DNA from: Hydractinia symbiolongicarpus
Lineage: Eukaryota > Cnidaria > Hydrozoa > Anthoathecata > Hydractiniidae
DNA: 64,000 nucleotides
Assembly: GCF_029227915.1 (NCBI RefSeq)
Contig: NC_079882.1
Coordinates: 5,146,001 to 5,210,000, forward strand
Direction: 5' to 3'
Part shown: one piece after another, positions 23,326-32,300 of the stretch
Position numbering within the stretch: the stretch's first letter is position 1
Layout of the letters: each line of letters begins with the position of its first letter
The notes under the pieces: model-generated
Seen by the model: only the letters and a program-made list of their open reading frames with translations
The model's database searches: none
What the model was told of the DNA's origin: nothing
Translations under genes and position numbers: made by a program

Positions 23326-24879
23326 GTTCGCAGTTTCTGAAATAGACAAATATAGCTACATTATCGGGGAAATCGGGTTTCAGCCAATCAGTGAAAAGTA
23401 GAGGAAAGTGTTGTCACCAAAGATTTTTAAATTTTAAGAGAAACGCTTTGACTTTTAATAAAATTTGGGAAAATTATTAGTCGTGGTTTAGGCTGTAAAT
23501 ATCATAGTGAGGAAAATAACAGTGGGCTTAAACGTGTTGGTCATCATCCACTAAAATTAGTCATTCTTTTTTTCCTGATAAGAAACAAATAAAAAGGCTT
23601 ACGAATGCCCTTTCTTAAATTTAAACTAAACACAAAAGTTAACAAGACGTATGATATACGAAAACAACCTCGCGAATAAAGTTTACAAAAAGCAGCCTAT
23701 CAGATTGTGACTTCTGTTACGAAGGTTAGACACGACATATTTTGCTATTTAGATAGGCTATAATATTTGTTACACACTATGCAGTTATTTTTTAAAATTG
23801 ATTTTGGAGATCTTCTTGAACGGAAAATTCCTCGAACGTGAAGCCCAGAAGATAAATGCAGAAAGTTGATGGTCGATAAAAGTTTCTTACTTTCCAGGCA
23901 TTTGAGAGATCTTCATTCTGCTTACATTCACTTTTGTAAACTTTGGTGGAGACACTTTTACTTTACCGGTTAGTTAAAAAATGATTTTGAACACTTTTTT
24001 ATATAACAGCAAAAAACAAAAACAAACAAAAAAAAATAAAAAAAAATAATTACCAAGATGAGATTCGAACAGACGACTACTCCAGTTTCGGTGCTCAAAG
24101 AGGCAAAAATTTCCATTTTTTGGGACACATTTGCGTTTTAATACAAGCTCACGAGCTAGTAATTAACAGAATAGATTGAGATTTTTGATTACCCACAATC
24201 TTAATGAGAAATTATTTCTTGTTATGTACATCTAATGATTGCGGTTCAATACCTTCAATAATATACTTCTTAAATGAAATAATAAGAAGCCTCTTTAATT
24301 GAGAATTTAATAAGAGATTTCTCTAAATGCCCCTCTTTCATTCAGATAGTTTTCCCTGTTTTTTTTAAAACGTTTTCCTTGAACTTTGAAATACGACTCA
24401 TCATCTGTACCAAGAACATTTTGGCATAGATTTAATCAAAAATATTGATTGAATTAATTGAAATTTGATTGAATGTTTTTAGAAGATACATCTCAACGGT
24501 GAACGTATATGCGTTAAAACAAGTCAGAGTTAATAATAATTTCTACTGATCTTCAAGATCTACCCATATGACTGCAATAAAAGAAGTATATATTTGTTAG
24601 TCATGTTGACATTACAAACTTCTAAAACTTGTAACCACAGTCGCGTTCTTATGGCTTTTTGGGGTTTTATTTTGAGGACAAGATTGTACAGTGTCGTAAC
24701 AAAAAAATTCTTTAAAAACAATTTTTAAATTAGAACCAAGAAAAGCGTAAAAAGCACACATTTTGCCAACTCCAATTGCAAAAAAACAAAAGAAACTCCA
24801 TTCCATGCGTATTCTAAGCAACACAAGATTGTACTTTTCTTGCTCCTTTGGACCAATCAAAATCAAAATTTGGTTTATA
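23326..24879. other. Intergenic, no gene seen
   Basis: AT-rich sequence without supported exons. A minus-strand B-box-like word (GTTCGAATC, about 24062-24072) sits in a weakly tRNA-like context but lacks a full cloverleaf. Short A-rich tracts occur near 24010-24050. Confidence 0.4.
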
Positions 24880-25644
24880 CAGTGGACTCTTTATAACTTG
24901 AACCTCTATCACTCAATCTCTCCTTAACTCGAACAATTTTGCTTGTACAGCGGAGATATCCTAATAAACTCTCCTAAAAAACTCTCTATTACTCGAACCT
25001 CCATAACTCGAAAACCTCCTTCTCCAATAATTTTTTTTGTCCCAAAGCTTATTCCTCTGTATAATTTGAACCACGCGAGAAGATGTATCTAGGACTTTAA
25101 ACGATTTCAATGACATTATCAGCTTCTCTTTGCTGTTATTTGGCGTAAATGTTGTCTTAACCGATTTGAATGTTTGATTAGAACAACTTAAGAGGTCTTA
25201 AGTGGTTTTAAGGAGTGTTCTAATGTCATTCAAACAAAACATAAACATTATCCTATCGTTTTGAAATTTTATAATCAAGGCGTCTGTCGTCTGAGACTCA
25301 AGAAGTCCTGCAAAATCAAATACCAAGCTTTTTTGAAGATCTCAGCATTTGTTCAAGTTTTGGGAAAGAAATGATGAAGTCACTAAAGGACTTAATCACA
25401 ATATTTAAAAAGAATTTTTTTACAAGAAAACACACTTGAATTTCTGATTTCTTTGTTATGTTTTTAGTCTTTTATTAAACTGTAAGGGAGAGATTTAATC
25501 CTGAACGAAAAAAGATTTTGTTACCATCCTACATAAGAGAGAAAAATCACGCTAAATTTCCAAACTCACTATTACTCGAACTCTCCTTAACTCGAACGAT
25601 TTTTTGAACCCCGTGGCTATATTCGAGTTATAGAGAGTCCACTG
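24880..25644. mobile_element. pogo/Tigger-like MITE (CAGTGGACTC ends, TA target site)
   Basis: The left end is CAGTGGACTCTTTATAACTT and the right end, read on the other strand, is CAGTGGACTCTCTATAACTC; both are flanked by TA. Just inside each end the word AACTCGAAC or its variants repeats several times (24890-25020 and 25565-25625). Ends starting CAGT, a TA duplication and internal repeats of the terminal motif fit the pogo/Tigger branch of Tc1/mariner. The 765-bp body has no transposase frame, so it is non-autonomous. Confidence 0.8.
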
Positions 25645-26460
25645 TATGCATTTTTTGTTTATAAACGTACATAGAAGGAGATATGCTTCGTTTACATGTT
25701 TTTAGTATCTGTTGGGCGGGAGTTAAACCTTTTTTAACTTCTGAAATGTTGCTTATAAAAAAATGTATGATATTTACTAAGGGGTGAGAAATTAGTTTTC
25801 AAAAAATTAAGCTCGTGTCTGTTCGCGAAAAAGCAAGAAATCTTGTAAATGTGCATTGGGGGTTAATTTTAATTTTTATCTTGGGCACGCAATAATAGCA
25901 TCAGGAAAAATTTGTTCGGTATATATATCTACTTATTTTACTGACCGCCGCACCCGTGCTTCTTGTGCCGAAAAAAAAGCAGAATAAAAAGATAATAGAA
26001 ATTTCAGAATTATGAGGTTGTAGTTAGCGCGAACAAACTTTGTATACAAAGAACAAAAAATATACACGAAAAACATTATTTGTTCTTTGATGCACATATC
26101 ATATGAATACACATTAATTGACAGCTGCTAGCTGTTCTAAGCAGCGTTATTAACAAAAATTATCCATGCGTAAAATTACAGCGGCTTGTTCACGTTTGAT
26201 ATGTTCATATAACCAAATCTGCTCTGTAGGTAGCATATAACTTCGACGGGCTGCACAGCAAGTGCAGTTGCTTGAAACGAACTTTTAATTTATATCTCTC
26301 TTATACATTGGCGAAATATTTTATTTTGTTAAATTAACAGGGAAGAATTCGAACAACGCTTCACGAGTTTTACGAAAGTCACGGTAAGAAGTTATCTCCT
26401 GTGTACATTATTTATTTACGACCAATGTTGACTCTCAAATATTCATTGGAACTTGAAGCG
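25645..26460. other. Intergenic with one candidate short exon at 26341-26383
   Basis: Mostly AT-rich DNA. A 43-nt segment at 26341-26383 has a good acceptor (AAATTAACAG) and donor (CACGGTAAGAAG). Its phase fits both a spliced extension of the fucosyltransferase ending at 23046 (it would add EEFEQRFTSFTKVT) and the frame starting at 27733. It may equally be a 5' non-coding exon of the downstream gene. Confidence 0.4.
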
Positions 26461-26957
26461 CATGTACCGTGGCATGTATTTGCCATTTTGAGGTATATCT
26501 TCATACTTGATACGTTAATTTAGTGTAGCTAACTGTCGAATTTCAACGCTTAGAAGAGCTAAGAACGCTTACACTGTTGAGTTTTCGAAATTTAGACCGT
26601 AACTTTTGTCCGGTGGAGGGTATTTACTGTTCGTTCAATAACCTTTTTTTTATTGGTCAAAATTAAACGCGGGAACTCAGTTCAGGGCTTTTATGAACAA
26701 TAAACACCCACCACTGGACAAAAGCTACGGTCTAAGCTTCGAAAATTTAACAGTTTAACCGTCCTTAGCTTTTCTAAGTGCTCTTAGCTCTTCTAAGCGT
26801 CCTTAGCTGTTTGAGGCGTCGATATTCGACAGTTAGCTCCTCTAAAAGTCATTAGCGCTGTTCTAAGCGTCCTTAGCTCTTCTAAGATTCGAAATTCGAC
26901 AGTTAGCTACATTAAATCAACGTATCTTAAAATGGCAGATACATGCCACGGTACGTA
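26461..26957. mobile_element. Long fold-back (inverted-repeat) element
   Basis: The outer arms are GTACCGTGGCATGTAT on the left (from 26464) and ATACATGCCACGGTAC on the right (to 26954). Inner arms also pair: GTAGCTAACTGTCGAA near 26525 with TTCGACAGTTAGCTAC near 26895, and ATTTAGACCGTAACTTTTGTCC near 26590 with GGACAAAAGCTACGGTCTAAG near 26714. The right arm is longer because the word CGTCCTTAGCTCTTCTAAG is repeated in variant copies (26760-26890). No coding frame. This is a fold-back or long-TIR MITE; the superfamily is unclear. Confidence 0.8.
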
Positions 26958-27309
26958 TGTGTGTAAAGGTACACATGTTTGGAAGTCGATATGCTCTTAG
27001 CAAAACAAGGACTGCTTGTTTAAACTGCCTTAAAAAGTACACACAAGAAAAAATTATTAAAATAACATCTAAAGCAATAGATTTAAATAGGATTAAAAGT
27101 TTTTCCTGAAACCGAAAAAGATATGGTGTTTCACTTCCCTGCTTCCCCTCTCTTTACACAACATGATTCGTGGTCCGGGGTTTGTGGTTATAGTTATTTC
27201 AGCCACTGGCGTGCTGACAGGGTTTTTGCAACTTTAATAGCAAAAATGGGAATAGTAAAACAAAATGTTGATAGAATATTTTCAATCTCTCCAATAGTTG
27301 CACAATAAC

Positions 27310-27480
27310 TACATATTTTAATGGAAACCAGGCTTTAAAGTCCATAAGTATTGTGCAACACTTGTTGTGCAACTGCTGTGAAGGTTGGTTTCCATTAAAG
27401 TTAATAATTCTCGTACAACATCTGTTGTGTTGCATTGTTGTGGTAACGGCGGCTGTTTTATTTGACTTCAACAATTGTTC
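27310..27480. repeat. Short inverted-repeat block (TAATGGAAACCA arms)
   Basis: TAATGGAAACCAGGCTT near 27319 pairs with AAGGTTGGTTTCCATTA near 27382. Between and after them the word TTGTGCAAC/TTGTACAAC recurs. It is probably another small fold-back element. No protein is coded. Confidence 0.45.
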
Positions 27481-27732
27481 AATACCATTTATGTTAACCA
27501 AAACTGACCTTAGTTTAAAATCCGTAAAGTAAAGTAGCTCCAAAGAGTAAACGCATTCATGCATATCGTAATCGTTAAAATCTCCATGCATCATTTAGCA
27601 GGCTTCAATTTTGCGCAGAGGTATTATTCGTGACGCTCCCGTGCACACTAGTTGATGCCTTTTGGCATGCCGTGAGTAAAACCATTTTAGTTTGATGGAC
27701 ACACAAAGAATAAAAAGCTTGTTTTTTTTAAG

Positions 27733-28332
27733 ATGATTGATAAAAAGAAAAGCTTAACTTCTAAAATTGGATATATCGACCAATCGCCGACACCAAGCAC
27801 TCCTCAAACACCTCGTTCGTTTGATTTGCGACGTTACAATCATCAACAACTTCATCCGATTCCAATTTCTCGGTTACCGGGACTTAATCCAGATAGTGAT
27901 TATATCGCGAAATACCAGCTGAAAGATTTCCGTAAATACGGGATGCAAACATCGGATGACACGGATTATTTAAAACTTTGCAGAAATGGTGGAAGAAGAG
28001 ATTTGCTGACACATGACGGATGTACACCTGAAACACAGAGGCAAAAAGTAGTAGAAAAAGAGAATAAAAAAGAGAGACCAAATCAGCTGCAGATATCTAT
28101 GAAATCGCCCTCTGCAGCAACACGTCCTATGAAGGAGAAAAACAGTGAGATACCTCTTGTTGATCAAATCTCCATTGATCAACGCAACACACGAAAATAT
28201 AGACGTGATATTTTGCCGGTTGACGAAAAAGCTAAACTCTATTTCGCCTACAACCGAAATAGCGGCACAATTACTCGTGTAATTGCAACTACACCAAAAT
28301 CATTCAGATTTGGACGATCGCATTTAAAATAA
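27733..28332 (+). CDS. Unknown 199-residue basic protein
   Basis: I do not recognise this protein. The frame opens with ATG directly after a strong acceptor (TTTTTTTTAAG), so either the ATG is the start in a second exon after a 5' non-coding exon (26341-26383 is a candidate), or the frame continues from an upstream exon. Residues about 15-25 are Ser/Pro/Thr-rich (SPTPSTPQTPR), resembling proline-directed phosphosites. A more ordered block (LNPDSDYIAKYQLKDFRKYG) follows, then a charged Lys/Glu stretch, and a C-terminal block with YRRDILPVDEKAKLYFAYNR. There is no signal peptide or membrane segment if it starts at this ATG. It is probably a cytosolic or nuclear protein. A phase-compatible splice to the fucosyltransferase is discussed under findings. 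Confidence 0.65.
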   Translation: MIDKKKSLTSKIGYIDQSPTPSTPQTPRSFDLRRYNHQQLHPIPISRLPGLNPDSDYIAKYQLKDFRKYGMQTSDDTDYLKLCRNGGRRDLLTHDGCTPETQRQKVVEKENKKERPNQLQISMKSPSAATRPMKEKNSEIPLVDQISIDQRNTRKYRRDILPVDEKAKLYFAYNRNSGTITRVIATTPKSFRFGRSHLK

Positions 28333-29360
28333 CATGGCTGAATCAAGAATTTTCGGATAGACTTTGATTAGTGGGAAGAATAGGTGAAGATGTAACCAAA
28401 TGTCAAAGCTCCTCCGGAGACAAAAATCTTACCACTATATTATTTAGATATAAAACGTATTTTTAAACTTGTACATATTTGCACAATCGCACGGTATCGT
28501 AAGTTTGACAAAAAATTTAAATATCTTTGCATTCAAAAAACTTTATTTTTTAATTTGTTTTTTCTTTCACAAAAGCGTGATTACCTTTGGGTAGAACAGG
28601 AAAAACAATTTCCATTGTTTTTTTTCAAGACAACTTGCTATTTGTAACCTCGGGCTTCTCGGCGCTAATTCAAGCGTTTATTAAAAGGGTGCACTAACTA
28701 AAAAGGGCTCTTGATAAAGATGGGTTGTTGATCAAGGAAGGAGGCTCAATCAAAAATATTGAAAACCAGTATATGGAAATAATTTATCGTTGAGGACGAT
28801 AGAGTGATAGCCACCACTAGTTAAAACGTTGAAAGTTTTAATAGCATATCGCTTGCTGTGTTGTAAGGTTGGTGTTATAAAGTAAAGATTAAACTGATTC
28901 CTTCGAATAAAATTTGGTCAATTTTTGTCCCAAATATTATCTCATCTTAATTTCTCAGTTAATTACACAGGGTTTTCCGAAGTTTATTTGTTCCGTTTCG
29001 GGGCAATAAATTCGCAATACGCAAGCACTAAACAATGCGATTTAAAAAAAGTTAGTCCACGTAAAAGTTCATATTTCCAAAGAAATTAACCTACAAAACA
29101 TCAACCGTTTATATATATACTTTTCTCATAATATTTCATACTTCTGTACTTTTCTCAGAGAAAACAAATCCTGCAACTCCCTAATAGGGCGAATGTTAAT
29201 GTCTAACCATCTATGACATTGATTTCAAACAAGATGCCAGTCCACCATTAACCTGTGAGTATCATCTTTTTTGGCGGGAAAGCTGTCATGATTTCTTTTT
29301 TGTCGCTATACTGCGAGATATCTGCACGAAAAAAAATTTACGCCTTACATTACGTGTAAG
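28333..29360. other. Intergenic between convergent genes
   Basis: The region separates the 3' ends of the unknown protein (+) and TSR2 (-). It should hold both 3' UTRs. I see no further exon, RNA gene or clear repeat. Confidence 0.45.
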
Positions 29361-32300
29361 CTATTTTTTTTTCGAACGTCGAACAACTTCCCAGCCGTCA
29401 TCTTCTTCAACGTCCATTGCTTGGTCTTAAAAAAAAATTATATCTAATTAGAAAAATATAATTGTCCCCAGAAGTCTTTACGCCCCAGAAGATCGACCCA
29501 TGTAACTGTTAGTGCCAATTCTTCATGCAGATACCAACCACGTTTTGTGAGTTGACATATTGATCTGACAAGTGTAACTTTGTTCAAAAGGTTGACATGC
29601 AGTGTGATAAAAAAGCGTGGTGATCCATTCAAAAAGTTCATTATAAGCTGATTAAACAGAGGTAATTAACTACACAAAAACATTCTTTGAGGTATTTAAT
29701 AAATTTATCTTCACACACATAAAAAACGTCTACAAGACACATGGCTTCAAGTGTATATCTGAGCATTCTATACTTATAATTTGTTTTTGAACGAAGCAGT
29801 TCAGCTTGAGATGAAAAAGATGAAATTAAAACGGAGGTTCAAACCAAAATCAAAGGCAGGTTCGTGCTACATTTTTTCTGTTATAAAGTGTTTCTCTTCT
29901 ACAAACAAAATCGCAGGTAATCAGAAAACTATGGACATATCATGTACAGCTTTTTACCTGAAATAACGTTGGATCCAAACTTTTCTCTGCGATTATTACA
30001 GTCCTCAGATTTCTTCTAAAAGAAATAGATATATACTAGAAGAAAGAAATTATCAAATAATCAAATACAATTTGTAAGAGGATTACCTGCAGGTCCTCGT
30101 CATTGTCATCTTCTTCATCATTATAAACAGTGACAGACGGAAGAGGACGACTCGATGAGATCAATGTTTGTATTGCGGCTTGTACTTCTTCAACTTTGTT
30201 GTTTTTACAGAGTTGATAATAGGAGCAGAGTTTCTTGCATAGCTAGATACAAACAAACTGAAAGTAAGACGAATTCCAAACGTAATCTCATTAAGAATGT
30301 AATGGTGACCAGAATGTAATGGTGACGCTTTCATGCTTTGCAACACGTTGTACGTATCTGGACAGGATTATAAAAAATTGAAAGCAAACGGTTAAATAGG
30401 CTTCATGGCAGTTAAATTTTACTGATGGCCGAATGTTTGTATTTCTTGTGACTTTCGCAGAAGAATAGAAAAAACCGCAAAAATCACATAAATTAAGGAA
30501 CTTAGTAGATAGAGTTTAGAAAGGAGTCTTGCGGAATTAATGGCTTGTGAAAGTATTTTCAACAAAGCCAACTTGGGTACAGGAAATACTGTAACACGTT
30601 GAGGTAAAGCCACAATAACTAGACAGAAAGTTAATGAAGAAATTAGAACGTAGTAACAACGTAGGTATTTCTAAAAAAAGACTTACTTCAAGCAATGAAC
30701 CATCTTCCACAATTGTATCAAATTCGTTGAATAATGCTTCGCTTACGAAATCTGCAATTTCGTCTGGATAAACTAAATCTGAAAAAAAAAATTATAACAA
30801 CAACTACAGCCAAATATAAAACCAACGTATCCCATTTCTGAGTTCATTGTCTATACATCACTGTATTCATGTCATAAACTGTCCAAAAAGACAATTAAAT
30901 TACATGTTATAGAAAATATGTCATATAAAAAAAATTGGTTACTGCCGTTAAATGAAAAACAAAACTTACTTTCTATATTAAACACTCCAATATCTACAGT
31001 TTTTTAAAATTACCTTAAAAGATATAACAACCCCTCAAACTCAAAGAACAAAAATTAAAGGTTTAACACTTAAAACTAGACCTCAACAAAGTAGAACTCA
31101 AAATTAAACAATGACAGAGGCCACAATAAGAGTAAAAACCAATTAAAGTTAAATCATAAGCTATATGCTTGTATTTAATTAGTAGTCTTTTATTTTTTTT
31201 ATATGTTTACTACATCACGTAGAAAAATAAGTAATGAGTAAAGCTTAAACCTTATCATTAATTAAAGATTCTATATAGTGAACTGTTTGGAGTATTCAAC
31301 ATGTTTATAACACAAGACAAATGATGACATTTTATATATGACTAATATGGGTTTTATGCATGATGTACATAAAGCACTTATGTACATCAGCAATTTACTG
31401 TATTTTTTGATTGCCTTAACAATGTGATTATTCTTGGAACATAAAGAATGGTATGAATTTATTAAAAATAGTATTTCTAATAAAAGGCAAGATTATGGTA
31501 ATCCATTATTTTTATAATTTTGCCCCTGCCCGAGTTTTGTATATTCTTGGAGGAAAGAATACAGAAGGAGAAACAACTCTTTTAATTCTATTGAAACACT
31601 GCGTGAGGTTCTAGCAGGTGTCTGTATAGAAACTTAATTTGAAATTTTGGCGGTTGTGTGACTAAATTATTCGTGAATAACAATTCGCAACTATGATTGG
31701 TTATAAAAACAATTAGATAATTTGATGATGAATTTGATGATAATACCAAAACAAGAAGCCACATTGAAATTGGTAAAATTTCTTTTGTTCTTATGTTAAC
31801 ATAATTAGCGAAGAAGCACGTGCTCGACACTTTTGTAAACAAAAAGAAAAAGTTTATATCTCGTTTTAAAACGACGTTCCGTTATAAGAAGTTATTTCTT
31901 TAGTTAGAATAAACATTATTCCAGCACACATTTTGTCGGCACTCGTCCGGCGCATATCTATCTATATTGTTTTTCATGATCAAAGTGGTATACTCAAGCC
32001 TGCAAAAATAGGTTTATATCATGGTTAAACGCTTATTTCCAAACGTTTTGTTGAAGTTTTTAACAGCAATGTTTACCGACTTATATTAGGCACACTTTCC
32101 ATACAAATATCACGTGCCTGCAGCGTGTTACAGTCAGATTTTAATAGAAAAAAGTTAGCCCCTATTAAAGGAGAATATGGAATTTGATCATTTTTTTGCG
32201 AAAAAGACTCGGTCGAGCACCTCACGCACTGATTCTTTTGAAATTAAAAACAATAGAAAATTCAATACATTTAAAGCATACAGAAATGAAGTTGTTTCTC

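Noticed and set aside
24050-24130. Possible tRNA on the minus strand (GTTCGAATC word)
   Set aside because: I could not fold an acceptor stem, D arm and anticodon arm around it; at most a SINE or tRNA fragment.
29781-29966. Plus-strand frame MFLNEAVQLEMKKMKLKRRF
   Set aside because: It lies in a TSR2 intron on the opposite strand, is short and lysine-biased, and has no supporting exon structure.
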